From: CAYVWB01 sp964455395
GTDB taxonomy: Bacteria > Desulfobacterota > Desulfovibrionia > Desulfovibrionales > Desulfovibrionaceae
Reading direction: 5' to 3'
Assembly: GCA_964455395.1 (NCBI GenBank)
Contig: CAYVWB010000026.1
Location: 1-53,465 of the forward strand
Length of the DNA: 53,465 nucleotides
Below the pieces are notes generated by a model. The model had not been told where the DNA came from. It made no database searches and worked only from the letters and a program-made list of their open reading frames with translations. The number at the start of each line of letters is the position of its first letter. The stretch's first letter is position 1. Below, one piece after another: positions 1-8,628 of the stretch. The position numbers and the translations under genes were made by a program.

Positions 1-643
1 ACTTCGCCAGGACCATGTGGCCCAGCTCGTTGAAGACGGTGAAGCCGAGCCCTCCCGCCGTGATCAATATGATGAAGACGATGTTCACCCCCAAGGCGCC
101 GGACCACGGCGTCAGGCTCTGCGCCTGCAGGGAAAAGCCAGCATTGCAGAATGCGCTCACGCTGTGGAACACCGCGGAGAACAGCGAAAAATCCGGGTAG
201 GCTCCACCGCCGAGCGTGTAGAGCGCCGCTGCTCCGGCCAGCTCCACGGCCAACGCGCCGGTAATCATCAGCTTGAGGAAGCGGCCCAGATCGAAGGAGG
301 GGTCGTGGAGCATGCTCATGCCCACGGCGAGCCGGTCTGTCAACGAGACCCGCCGTCGCAGCAGAATGAGCGCCAGGCTCGTGTAACTCATGATGCCAAG
401 CCCCCCCAGCTGAATGAGCAGCAGGATGACGGCTTGGCCCCAGAGGGTGAAATGGCTCCCCGTATCCACCACGATGAGCCCGGTCACACACACGGCGGAG
501 ACAGCGGTGAAGAGCGCGTCCAGAAAAGCCATCTCCCCGGCGTGGGTGCATGCGGGCAGACAGAGCGCGCCGGCGCCCAGCAGCGCTGCGCCGGCGAACG
601 CGAAGACCGGCAGGGAAAAAGGGGTGACGATGCGCTTCTGCAT
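1..643 (-). CDS. ktrB: KtrB/TrkH-family potassium channel subunit, C-terminus cut by window edge
   Basis: This is an inner-membrane K+ (possibly Na+-coupled) uptake subunit that normally works with a cytosolic RCK protein (KtrA/TrkA). The minus strand reads open from ATG at 643 to the window edge, giving about 214 residues. Two selectivity-filter segments typical of the Trk/Ktr superfamily are visible: SAVCVTGL near residue 50 and HSVSAFCNAGFSL near residue 165. Hydrophobic helices lie between them. The QLGGLGIMSY stretch is characteristic of KtrB rather than TrkH. The last pore repeats lie outside the window, as would an adjacent ktrA. An AGGAG lies about 17 nt upstream of the ATG, which is far, so the start is only probable. 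A separate TrkA/TrkH pair lies at 29790-32640. Confidence 0.85.
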   Translation of the reverse strand, partial: MQKRIVTPFSLPVFAFAGAALLGAGALCLPACTHAGEMAFLDALFTAVSAVCVTGLIVVDTGSHFTLWGQAVILLLIQLGGLGIMSYTSLALILLRRRVSLTDRLAVGMSMLHDPSFDLGRFLKLMITGALAVELAGAAALYTLGGGAYPDFSLFSAVFHSVSAFCNAGFSLQAQSLTPWSGALGVNIVFIILITAGGLGFTVFNELGHMVLAK

Positions 644-856
644 GGACTCTGCGCCAGGAACTCCTGGGGGTTGAGGGAGACGCCGGCTGGTTCGCCGATC
701 TTGACAATCCCTCGGGTTTGCCGCATCAAACGAAGAGTCGATATCCCTTCAGCACGCCTTCCCATGAGGGACGAACGCGCGTCGTGCAGTTTTTCACGAT
801 AGCACGCCCCGCCCGTGTTGGGAACACTCCCCCGCCAGTGGCGGCGCGGCGTGCTC

Positions 857-3004
857 ATGTCTCTGCCGGGAGCGCCTTCGTTCGTGTCCAACCGCACCCC
901 CCCGCCACAGCTGGAAGCGCAGTACAAGGCGTTCTTCGAGAACACCGGCGCGCCCACGGTCATCATCGAAGCGGACGCCACCATCGCTTTGGTGAACAAC
1001 GAGTTCGTCAAGCTCACGGGGTTCGCCAAGGAGGACGTGGAAGGCCGCTTGCCGTTCACCGAGCTGGTCGCCCCCAGAGACCGCGCCCGGCTGCTTCAGT
1101 ACCACACCATGCGCCGCCGGGATCCAGCCTCCGCCCCGCGCACGTACGAATGCGACGTGATGACCCGCAACGGCGAGATCCTCCACGCCTCCGCCACCGT
1201 CTCCATGATCCCGGGGAGCGACCGCAGCTTGGCCTGCCTCATCGACGCCACCCGCCTGCCTGGAGCGGAGGCCAGCCTGGACGTCCAGCGCGCCTACTAC
1301 CGCCAACTCTTCGAACGCTCCCCCCTCGCCATCGCCCTCATCGACACGGACAGCCGCATCGTGGACGTGAACCACAGCTTCGAAACGCTCTTCGGCTACT
1401 CCGCCGAAGCGATCTTCAACCAGCGCACTTTCGATATCCTCGTCCCGGAGGACTTGCGCGAAGAAGCGGAGTCCATCCGCGCCAGCGTGCTCGCCGGCGA
1501 AGCCGTTCGTCTGGAGACGCGTCGCCGCCGTCGTGATGGCGAAACCGTCCCTGTCTCCCTGGTGGAGCATCCGGTGCGTATCGGTGAGACCATTACCGGC
1601 GCGTACGTCATCTATACGGATATCTCCGAACGCAAGGCTTTCGAGAAACAGCTCGCCCACCAGGCGTTCCATGACGCGCTGACCGGCCTGCCCAACCGCG
1701 TGCTTTTCCTGGACCGGCTGGAGCGCGCCATGGAACGCGCCAAACGCACCCCGGAGCGACGCTTCGCCGTGTTGCTCATCGACCTGGACCGCTTCAAATG
1801 GGTGAACGATTCCCTGGGCCACCCCGCCGGCGACGCCATGCTCTGCGAACTGGCGCAAAGACTCTCTGTCTGCGTCCGCAACATGGACACCGTGGCGCGC
1901 CTGGGCGGGGACGAATTCGCCATCCTCCTGGAAGAGATCCCCACGCCCCGCGAAGCCACCACGGTGGCCAAACGCATACGCCGCGCCATGGCCCCGCCCT
2001 TCGTCCTCCAGGGGCGGAAGATATACAGCTCCGCCTCCGTGGGCATAGTGGCCAAGACCGCCGACTACGCCACCCCGGCGGATATCGTCCGCGACGCGGA
2101 TATCGCCATGTATCGCGCCAAGGACGCCGGCAAGAACCGCTTCAAGTTCTTCTCCCCCTCCATGCGGCGCCGCGCCCGCGCGTTGGTGGAAATGGAAGGC
2201 GAGCTGCGCCACGCTCTGGAGATGGACCAGCTCACCCCCTACTATCAGCCCATCGTGGATGTGGCCACGGAACGGCTCATCGGCTTCGAAGCCCTGGCGC
2301 GGTGGCGATGCGCCGACAACAGCGTGCTCCACCCCAACGCCTTCATCCCCATCGCTGAAGAGACCGGCCTCATCATACCCCTGGGCGAAACCATCCTGCG
2401 CAAGGCCGCTGCGCAGATGCGCCGCTGGCTGGCGATCATCCCTCGGGAAAACGGCTTGCAGATCAGCGTGAACCTCTCAGCGAAGCAACTCCAGCAAGCC
2501 GACATCGTGGAGACCGTGACGACCATCCTGCGCGAAGAAGGCCTTGAACCCGGCCGGCTGCGGCTGGAAATCACCGAGAGCGTGCTGGTGCGGGACATGG
2601 AGCGCTCCCTGGAACGGTTGCGCCAGCTCAAGGCCCACGGCGTGCGGCTCGTCATCGACGACTTCGGCGCCGGCTATTCCTCCCTGGCGTACCTGCAGCG
2701 TTTCCCCGTGGATGTGCTGAAGATCGACCGCGCTTTCGTCTCCGACACCGCCAGACCCGAAAACCTCCAGATCGTGCGGACCATCATCTCCCTGGCGCAG
2801 TCGCTGGGGCTGCGCGTGGTGGCCGAGGGCGTGGAGCGGCAGGTCCAGCTGGACCACTTGCGCACCCTGCACTGCGATCACGCCCAGGGCTTCATGTTCT
2901 CCAGGCCGGTGGATTCCCCGGAAGCCGAAGCCCTGCTGCTTGCCGCCGTGGTCAACAACCCCGCGCGCCCAGCCCACTCGCCGGACCGACCGCCACAGGC
3001 ATGA
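857..3004 (+). CDS. PAS-PAS-GGDEF-EAL cyclic-di-GMP synthase/phosphodiesterase
   Basis: This is a soluble signalling protein predicted to make and/or degrade cyclic-di-GMP. From ATG 857 it is 715 residues. Two PAS domains (about 20-135 and 145-260; no transmembrane segment) come first, then a GGDEF domain (about 270-435), then an EAL domain (about 445-700). The GGDEF motif is intact at 350-354. The inhibitory I-site RNMD sits five residues before it (341-344), so product inhibition is expected. In the EAL domain EALARW (478-483), NLS, ITES, DDFGAGYSS, the Lys of LKIDRAF and AEGVE are all present, so phosphodiesterase activity is plausible too. An in-frame GTG at 815 would add 14 residues; neither start has a clear ribosome site. 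The signal sensed by the PAS domains is unknown. The neighbouring ATPase gene carries a possible cyclic-di-GMP-binding N-terminus. Confidence 0.93.
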   Translation: MSLPGAPSFVSNRTPPPQLEAQYKAFFENTGAPTVIIEADATIALVNNEFVKLTGFAKEDVEGRLPFTELVAPRDRARLLQYHTMRRRDPASAPRTYECDVMTRNGEILHASATVSMIPGSDRSLACLIDATRLPGAEASLDVQRAYYRQLFERSPLAIALIDTDSRIVDVNHSFETLFGYSAEAIFNQRTFDILVPEDLREEAESIRASVLAGEAVRLETRRRRRDGETVPVSLVEHPVRIGETITGAYVIYTDISERKAFEKQLAHQAFHDALTGLPNRVLFLDRLERAMERAKRTPERRFAVLLIDLDRFKWVNDSLGHPAGDAMLCELAQRLSVCVRNMDTVARLGGDEFAILLEEIPTPREATTVAKRIRRAMAPPFVLQGRKIYSSASVGIVAKTADYATPADIVRDADIAMYRAKDAGKNRFKFFSPSMRRRARALVEMEGELRHALEMDQLTPYYQPIVDVATERLIGFEALARWRCADNSVLHPNAFIPIAEETGLIIPLGETILRKAAAQMRRWLAIIPRENGLQISVNLSAKQLQQADIVETVTTILREEGLEPGRLRLEITESVLVRDMERSLERLRQLKAHGVRLVIDDFGAGYSSLAYLQRFPVDVLKIDRAFVSDTARPENLQIVRTIISLAQSLGLRVVAEGVERQVQLDHLRTLHCDHAQGFMFSRPVDSPEAEALLLAAVVNNPARPAHSPDRPPQA

Positions 3005-3180
3005 GCCGCCCCGCTTCATGCGATTCCGGGTAACGCGCCGGGCCCACGCGCGAAGGGTCAATGACGCGTCAGGCTGCTGCGTTCCCCTCTGCAACGCCGT
3101 CCAGGCCGCCGGACTCGTCCGGCCCAGCCGAGGGTCACGCTGGGCAGCTATCGCGGAATCGTCCAAAATCGGTCCTCCGC

Positions 3181-3209
3181 TTGAAGCCTTGGGTCCTTTA
3201 TTGTATTGT
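3181..3209 (+). promoter_or_regulatory. Sigma70-like promoter for the GspE/PilB-type ATPase gene
   Basis: TTGAAG (3181-3186) and TATTGT (3204-3209) are separated by exactly 17 bases. Transcription would start near 3216, giving an 80-nt leader before the ATG at 3296. The rest of the 3005-3295 interval shows no gene and no convincing terminator for the upstream GGDEF/EAL gene. Confidence 0.5.
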
Positions 3210-3295
3210 TCATGAAGAATCGGCAGACTGCGCCGCTGCGCTCATGACGCGCGCGGCCCTTGTTCCCCCCTCACGCCGCCAAGGATTCGCCCCCA

Positions 3296-5038
3296 ATGCA
3301 ATCGCACGCCGCCCCCGCCCGCGCCAACCGCAAGCGCCTGGGGGAAATTCTGGTGGACGCCGACCTGCTGAGCCCCGCCCAGCTGGAACGCGCCCTGGTG
3401 GAGCACCGCCGTCGCAAGCAGCGTCTCGGACAATACCTCATCGACAGCAAGATCCTCTCCGAAGACGCCATCCTCCAAGCCATCGCGCAGCAGCTCCGCG
3501 TGGATATCTACACCCCGCAGAAATACCACGCGGACCCGAGCCTGAAGGCCCTTGTCCCGGAGGAAGCCGCGCGGCAGCACATGGTCGTCCCCCTGCAACG
3601 CTCGGGACGCCTCCTGCGCGTGGCCACCACGGACCCCACGGACATCTTTGCGCTGGACCTCGTCACCGAGGCGACCCGCCTGGACGTGGAGCCGGTCATC
3701 TGCACCCAAGCCGAGTTCAAGACGCTGGTCAAAGCGTTGTACGACACCGAATTCCATGAGCCGGAAGCGGACATCCTGCACGATTACGAAATGGAAATGG
3801 ATGACGTGGAGGCCCAGCGCGACGAGGACGAAACGACCCATCATGCGCTCTCCATCACGGCGGAAGCCGCCGCCGAGGAAGCGCCCATCGTGCGTCTCGT
3901 CAACTCCGTCCTCCTCCAGGCGCTCAACCGGAAAGCGAGCGACATCCATCTCCAACCGGAGAAGGAGCGCGTGAGCCTGCGCTTGCGGCTGGACGGCGTC
4001 CTCCACGAAATCCTCGCGCCGCCGCGTTCGGCTTACCCGGCCCTCGTCTCCCGGCTCAAGCTGCTCTCGAACATGGATATCTCCATCACCCGCGTCCCAC
4101 AGGACGGCCGCTTCACCTTCCGCGCGCAGGAACGCGAAGTGAGCGTGCGCACCTCCACGTTCCCCACCATCCACGGGGAAAAAGTCGTCATGCGGTTGCT
4201 GGACCAAAGCGCCAAGGCCTTGAGTCTGGATGAGCTGGGTTTGCACCCCGGCGAAATGGAAAAACTGCGCGAGGCCTCTCACAAGTCGTACGGGATGGTC
4301 CTCGCCACGGGCCCCACCGGCAGCGGCAAGACCACCCTGCTCTATTCGCTGCTCGCCGAGGTGGCAGATCCCGAGATCAACGTCATCACTCTGGAAGATC
4401 CGGTGGAGTACCAGATGCCCACGGTGGCGCAGGCGCAGTTGAACCGCCGCGCGGGCATGACGTTCGCTTCGGGCTTGCGCTCCATCCTGCGGCAGGACCC
4501 GGACGTCATCATGGTGGGTGAGATCCGTGACGCGGAGACCGCCAACGTGGCCGTGGAAGCGTCGCTCACGGGGCACCGCGTCTTCTCCACCCTGCACACC
4601 AACGACGCCGCCGGCGCCGTGACCCGTTTCGTGGAGATGGGTGTGGAGCCCTACCTCGTGGCTTCCACGCTGCTGGCCGCCGTGGCGCAACGTCTTGTGC
4701 GTCGCATCTGCGCGGACTGCGCCGAGAGCTACGAACCCAACCCCGAACACGTGAAAGCGCTGGGCGCGCGCCTGAAGCAAGGCGAAACCCGCTTCCACCG
4801 CGGCCGGGGCTGCGCCCAATGCGGTGATTCCGGCTACAAGGGCCGTCTCGGAATCTATGAAGTCTTGCGGGTGGATGCGCGCGTGCAGGATCTCATCCTG
4901 CGCAACGCCTCCAGCGTGGAGATAGCCCGCGACGCCGTGGCGCGGGGCTCCTTGCGGACGTTGAAGATGGACGCCGCCGTCAAAGTGCTTTCTGGCAAGA
5001 CGACTTACGAGGAGTTTCTCCGCGTGGCCGCCACATAG
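3296..5038 (+). CDS. GspE/PilB/MshE-type secretion or pilus assembly ATPase
   Basis: This is a hexameric ATPase family member that powers type II secretion or type IV pilus extension at the inner membrane. ATG 3296 is chosen because AAGGA lies about 10 nt upstream; a TTG start at 3260 is less likely. Of 580 residues, 14-66 form two 24-residue units beginning RLGE and RLGQ, separated by 5 residues, which is the spacing of the cyclic-di-GMP-binding MshEN domain. The glycine usually at the tenth position of each unit is D or K here, so binding is uncertain. The catalytic core has GPTGSGKT (339-346), a Walker B around DPDVIMVGEIRD, and a late zinc motif (CADC and CAQC). No pilin, inner-membrane platform or secretin gene is nearby, so it probably serves a system encoded elsewhere. 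Confidence 0.9.
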   Translation: MQSHAAPARANRKRLGEILVDADLLSPAQLERALVEHRRRKQRLGQYLIDSKILSEDAILQAIAQQLRVDIYTPQKYHADPSLKALVPEEAARQHMVVPLQRSGRLLRVATTDPTDIFALDLVTEATRLDVEPVICTQAEFKTLVKALYDTEFHEPEADILHDYEMEMDDVEAQRDEDETTHHALSITAEAAAEEAPIVRLVNSVLLQALNRKASDIHLQPEKERVSLRLRLDGVLHEILAPPRSAYPALVSRLKLLSNMDISITRVPQDGRFTFRAQEREVSVRTSTFPTIHGEKVVMRLLDQSAKALSLDELGLHPGEMEKLREASHKSYGMVLATGPTGSGKTTLLYSLLAEVADPEINVITLEDPVEYQMPTVAQAQLNRRAGMTFASGLRSILRQDPDVIMVGEIRDAETANVAVEASLTGHRVFSTLHTNDAAGAVTRFVEMGVEPYLVASTLLAAVAQRLVRRICADCAESYEPNPEHVKALGARLKQGETRFHRGRGCAQCGDSGYKGRLGIYEVLRVDARVQDLILRNASSVEIARDAVARGSLRTLKMDAAVKVLSGKTTYEEFLRVAAT

Positions 5039-5079
5039 CGTGACGCGGATCGCTCCAGGAACAAGAAACAGGAGTGATG

Positions 5080-5481
5080 ATGACGACGCGCCACCGCTTC
5101 CTCCGTTTCCATCGAATCGGGCGCGACCGCGGCGTCCGCCGCCGGCTCGCCTGCGCCGCCGGTTTCGTGGCCCTGACAGGCCTGCTCGTCCTGGCCGGGT
5201 GTCCGAAACCGCCGCCGCCACCGCCCACCCTTGCCGAGCGCTATGAAACCGCCTGCCTCCAGGTGGTGCGCGCGCGGCTCCCGGAGGGGCAAGCCCGGGC
5301 CGTCTGCAGCCGCCTTGCCAGCAACCACGCCGCCGAGCTGGACGACAGCGAGTTGCGCTTTCTCATCCATGTCTACGAAAACGACCCCGACCCCCGCCGG
5401 TTCACGGACACGCAAGCCATGCTTGTCAACTACGATTCCACCCTCGCCCTGCGTTTCGCCGAGGAAGCCGCCCACGAGTGA
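5080..5481 (+). CDS. Small predicted lipoprotein, unknown function
   Basis: The reading frame encodes about 133 residues. After a basic N-terminus comes a hydrophobic stretch (FVALTGLLVLAGC) that ends in a lipobox-like LAGC, followed by a run of prolines. This pattern indicates a signal peptidase II substrate anchored in a membrane. The mature part is short, without recognisable domain, with three further cysteines. ATG 5080 is preferred over GTG 5074 and ATG 5077 because AGGAG at 5070-5074 then has a workable though short spacing. It follows the ATPase gene by 41 bases on the same strand and may be cotranscribed with it. A pilotin-like role would fit that position but nothing in the sequence shows it. 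Confidence 0.65.
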   Translation: MTTRHRFLRFHRIGRDRGVRRRLACAAGFVALTGLLVLAGCPKPPPPPPTLAERYETACLQVVRARLPEGQARAVCSRLASNHAAELDDSELRFLIHVYENDPDPRRFTDTQAMLVNYDSTLALRFAEEAAHE

Positions 5482-5535
5482 GGAAGCCGGCCTACAGGGG
5501 AAGCGCACCGCCTTCCATGAGGGATGAAGACGGCC

Positions 5536-6738
5536 TCAGAACCCTTGCGCCCAGGCCTGGATGTGCGCGGCGTTGCCGCGTTGCGCCAGCCGCGCCGTCA
5601 GCGCCGTGAGCTTGCGCCGCTGGGTCTGATCCACTCCGGTGAAGGCGAGCCGGAGGTTGCCGCGCGTCTCCTGCACCACCACGGCCGAGAGCACGCCTGC
5701 GCCGTCCAGCAGCTCGCGGGAGGGCGCGGCCTCTCCGTCGAAATTCCCGAGATCGTCCCCTGCGCCGGGGGCCGGCAGGAGACGGAGTCGCGTGGCGTCG
5801 CCGGCGCGCAAGGGCAGTCCCCAGCGCGCTATCTCGCAGCCGCCGGGATGGATCGAGCGCATTTTGACCACGCCGAGTTCGTTGTCCAGCAGGGCTTGCA
5901 GGCACGAGGCGTCCACGCCGGGGGACCAGCCGTGATCCTCTGCGGACGTCGCGCCCACAGCGACTTCCCCACGCGATAGGCCGTCCTCGGTGGAAGGGGG
6001 TGCGGATTCTCCTTCTGGCGGCGCAGCAGCGCGGCTGCGCGCCTGGAGCACAGCGCGGCGTACGGCTTCCAGATCCACGCCGCCGCCCAGAACCGGCTCG
6101 CCCACCACGCGGATGGCTTCACACTGCGGACAGACGGCGCGACGGCCGCGCAGTCGCTCGGGTGCGTCCACACCATAGCCGCACGCGCACAGAAACGGCG
6201 CGGTGAGCGGTTCGTTCGGCCGGGTGTCCGCCAGATCCGCCAGATCCGCGGGGGCTGCAGGGGCTGCGGAATCCGCAAGGCCCGCATGGTCCACAAGATG
6301 ATGATGCGGCGCATGGTGCGCCTGTGCAGGCGCATCGACGCGACCGGGACGCCGCATGGCTTCGCCCCACGTCTCCACGAGGCGTTCCGGGGGCAACCCG
6401 TCGATGAGATTCGCCAAGTCCTCCAGGGTGCGGGAGGTGGCGGCAAGGTCCGGGGCTTCGGCGCCGTCCCAGAGGCCCGCGCACGCGGCGGCGGGTCCGT
6501 TTGTCGGCTCGGCCTCCACTGTCATCAACTCGGCGAGTTCCGATGTCGCAACGTGGTGGGGGACGTCGTCCGTCTGGGATTCGAGAGCGTCGAAGAGCTC
6601 CGGGACGAGGTTGGCGAGGCCGCCGGGACGGCGCGCGGCGTACCCCACCGCGCCGCATCCCGGGCACTGGATGGCGTGACCTTCCAAGGAGTTCGGGGCG
6701 GCGCCTTGCATGGCGCAGACAGGACATTGCAGTCGCAT
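5536..6738 (-). CDS. Double zinc-ribbon protein with degenerate PilZ-like C-terminus, unknown function
   Basis: A 400-residue soluble protein. The N-terminus has a zinc ribbon (CPVC at 5-8, CPGC at 25-28). A second ribbon follows near residue 185 (CACG, then CPQC). They are joined by a low-complexity Ala/Asp/His-rich linker containing a short slippage-type repeat (ADLADLAD). The last 110 residues have a pattern reminiscent of PilZ: an SIHPGGCEI segment where PilZ has D-x-S-x-x-G, then alternating hydrophobic strands. The conserved Asp and the upstream R-x-x-x-R are not evident, so cyclic-di-GMP binding is doubtful. GGAG just upstream of the ATG supports the start. It is convergent with the lipoprotein gene, 54 bases away. 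I do not recognise the family. Confidence 0.75.
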   Translation of the reverse strand: MRLQCPVCAMQGAAPNSLEGHAIQCPGCGAVGYAARRPGGLANLVPELFDALESQTDDVPHHVATSELAELMTVEAEPTNGPAAACAGLWDGAEAPDLAATSRTLEDLANLIDGLPPERLVETWGEAMRRPGRVDAPAQAHHAPHHHLVDHAGLADSAAPAAPADLADLADTRPNEPLTAPFLCACGYGVDAPERLRGRRAVCPQCEAIRVVGEPVLGGGVDLEAVRRAVLQARSRAAAPPEGESAPPSTEDGLSRGEVAVGATSAEDHGWSPGVDASCLQALLDNELGVVKMRSIHPGGCEIARWGLPLRAGDATRLRLLPAPGAGDDLGNFDGEAAPSRELLDGAGVLSAVVVQETRGNLRLAFTGVDQTQRRKLTALTARLAQRGNAAHIQAWAQGF

Positions 6739-6831
6739 TGCTTTCTCCTGATTGGTCTGACGCAGGGGGGAGTGGGCGGATTTTTCCCCCCAGTGAGCTG
6801 GATTCAGAAGAGAGCAAGAAATCTGCCAGAG

Positions 6832-6879
6832 AAAAAAAAACGTTGGCGCGACGGCCGGTCATCGGACCATCGCGCCAAC
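6832..6879 (-). terminator. Intrinsic terminator of purM
   Basis: A 10-bp perfect stem (GTTGGCGCGA at 6842-6851 against TCGCGCCAAC at 6870-6879), with a small inner GGTC/GACC pairing, is followed on the minus strand by nine U residues (6832-6840). It lies 56 bases past the purM stop. Confidence 0.88.
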
Positions 6880-6934
6880 AGCAGGCGGCGGAAAGCGGGT
6901 GGGTGTCGGCAAAATGTCGGGGTGGGCTGGGTCC

Positions 6935-7993
6935 TCAGGTGGGCAAGTTGTCCATCAGGACGCTGTCGCCGTCCTTGCGCTTGCGCTGCTCCACCACGCC
7001 AAGCTGAAAGGCCTTCTGGTCCAGGGCTGCTAGCCTGTCCATGACGTCGCTGGCCTGGTCCTTGTCCACCACGCAGACGAAACCGACGCCGCAGTTGAAG
7101 ACATTGAACATCTCCCGCCAGGAGAGTTCGCCTTGCTCGCGGACCCAATGGAAGACGGGTGGAATTTCCCACGCGCCGAAGGTGAGCTGCACCTGCACGC
7201 CGCGGGGGAGGGAGCGGGGGATGTTCTCGAAGAAACCGCCGCCGGTGATGTGGGCCATGCCTTTGATGTCGAAATCGCGCATGAGGTTCTGCATGGTGCG
7301 CACGTAGATGACCGTGGGCTCCAGCAGAATGTCGGCGAAGGTCTTGTCCGTGCCGGGGAAGGGGTCTTCGCCGCGTGCGCCGTGTTCCTCCAGCAAGCGA
7401 CGCACCAGGGAGTAGCCGTTGGAATGGAGACCGGAGGAAGCGAGACCGATGACCACGTCGCCGACGCGCGTGGAGGAGCCGTCCACGATCTTGGCGTCAT
7501 CCACAATGCCGACGCAGAAGCCGGCGAGGTCGTATTCCCCTTGGGGATACATGTCGGGCATTTCGGCGCTTTCGCCGCCAAGCAGAGCGCAGCCGGCTTC
7601 CTTGCAGCCGTCCGCCACGCCTTGGATGACTTGTTCCGCCACGCCCACATCCAGGGAGCCAGTGGCGAAATAGTCCAGAAAAAAGAGGGGGGTGGCGCCT
7701 TGCACCAGGACATCGTTGACGCTCATGGCCACCAGATCGCGGCCCACGGTGTCGTGACGGTTGAAGGCGAAGGCGAGCTTGAGCTTGGTGCCCACGCCGT
7801 CTGTGGCGGCCACCAGCAGGGGGTCCTTGAACTCGCCGAGATCCGGTCGGAAGAGACCGCCGAAACCGCCGATGTCCGACACGACGCCTTTGGTGTGCGT
7901 GCTGCTCACCATGGCTTTGATGCGCTTGACCAGGTCTTCCCCCTTTTCGAGGCTGACCCCGGCCTGCGCGTACGCTTTGGAGCGTTCAACCAT
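6935..7993 (-). CDS. purM: Phosphoribosylformylglycinamidine cyclo-ligase (AIR synthetase)
   Basis: PurM converts formylglycinamidine ribonucleotide to aminoimidazole ribonucleotide with ATP in cytosolic de novo purine synthesis. The 352-residue length is typical. Visible hallmarks are the N-terminal YAQAGVSLEKG segment, IGGFGGLF, ATDGVGTKLKLA, the FLDYFATG region and GGESAEMP in the ATP-grasp-like dimer fold, followed by GLHSNGYSLVR. GAGGAG nine bases before the ATG supports the start. It stands alone on the minus strand, with its own terminator at 6832-6879 and a possible promoter at 8034-8062. Confidence 0.97.
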   Translation of the reverse strand: MVERSKAYAQAGVSLEKGEDLVKRIKAMVSSTHTKGVVSDIGGFGGLFRPDLGEFKDPLLVAATDGVGTKLKLAFAFNRHDTVGRDLVAMSVNDVLVQGATPLFFLDYFATGSLDVGVAEQVIQGVADGCKEAGCALLGGESAEMPDMYPQGEYDLAGFCVGIVDDAKIVDGSSTRVGDVVIGLASSGLHSNGYSLVRRLLEEHGARGEDPFPGTDKTFADILLEPTVIYVRTMQNLMRDFDIKGMAHITGGGFFENIPRSLPRGVQVQLTFGAWEIPPVFHWVREQGELSWREMFNVFNCGVGFVCVVDKDQASDVMDRLAALDQKAFQLGVVEQRKRKDGDSVLMDNLPT

Positions 7994-8033
7994 TCTGGAA
8001 ACTCCTCACTTTCTCACTGACGGGAAGCGATGC

Positions 8034-8062
8034 AGGGTATTTCTTTTCGGATGGGTTTTCAA
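8034..8062 (-). promoter_or_regulatory. Possible purM promoter
   Basis: On the minus strand TTGAAA (8057-8062) and TACCCT (8034-8039) are separated by 17 bases, about 40 bases upstream of the purM ATG. Its -35 box occupies almost the same bases as the -35 box of the divergent plus-strand promoter. Confidence 0.35.
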
Positions 8063-8084
8063 GTCTTTCCATGCGAGGTATAGT
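8056..8084 (+). promoter_or_regulatory. Possible promoter for the secreted Ser/Asp-rich protein gene
   Basis: TTTTCA (8056-8061), a 17-base spacer and TATAGT (8079-8084) precede the gene at 8119 by about 30 bases. The box overlaps the divergent purM -35 element. Confidence 0.4.
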
Positions 8085-8118
8085 ACCAATTCAACAGACG
8101 CACCACAAGGAGACGCGC

Positions 8119-8568
8119 ATGCGTGACGGTTCATCCCTGGCTGACCGCTTGTCTTTGCAATCCATCCGCCGCGCCATGCGGAAGGCCTCCCTGCTCGAAA
8201 TCACGGCCGTGGCGGTGTTGCTGGTCGGCGCAGCGCTTTCCGTGGTGGGCGAAACCCCGGCGCGGGCTCAGGAACGGGCCGCCTCCGAGGCGGCCGCCAT
8301 GGCTTCCTCGGCAAGCGAATCTTCCGAAGACGCGCGCTCCCACGCCGCCCCCCGTCGCGACACCCGGGTGGGCACGTTCTCGGATACGGACTCCATGATC
8401 ATCCGTTCGGGCCCGGACCAGGACACCGTCATCCGGGTCCGCCCGGACGCCAAGGACGACGACTCCTCCAAGGGGTCCTCGGATGGTTCCACTGCTGGCT
8501 CCAATGACAGCGTGGTCCCCAACCAGTACATCATCGTTCCGGAGATCCCCGTCCCCGCGCCCCGTTGA
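8119..8568 (+). CDS. Exported Ser/Asp-rich small protein, unknown function
   Basis: The product is 149 residues from ATG 8119, chosen because AAGGAG lies six bases upstream; a longer frame from 8071 lacks such a site. A basic N-terminus, a hydrophobic core (ITAVAVLLVGAALSVVG) and a PARAQ end form a Sec signal peptide with likely cleavage near ARAQ. The mature protein is low-complexity: Ala/Ser-rich, then Asp/Ser/Gly-rich (a DDDSSKGSSDGSTAG-like tract), ending in a Val/Pro tail. No cysteine or enzymatic motif is seen. It lies 60 bases before amrS on the same strand, so the two may be cotranscribed. Function unknown. Confidence 0.6.
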   Translation: MRDGSSLADRLSLQSIRRAMRKASLLEITAVAVLLVGAALSVVGETPARAQERAASEAAAMASSASESSEDARSHAAPRRDTRVGTFSDTDSMIIRSGPDQDTVIRVRPDAKDDDSSKGSSDGSTAGSNDSVVPNQYIIVPEIPVPAPR

Positions 8569-8628
8569 TGACCGTCCTTCGTACGATTCCCGCTGCTTCC
8601 CCACGCCGCCAAGCCTCCAGGAGCCGCC

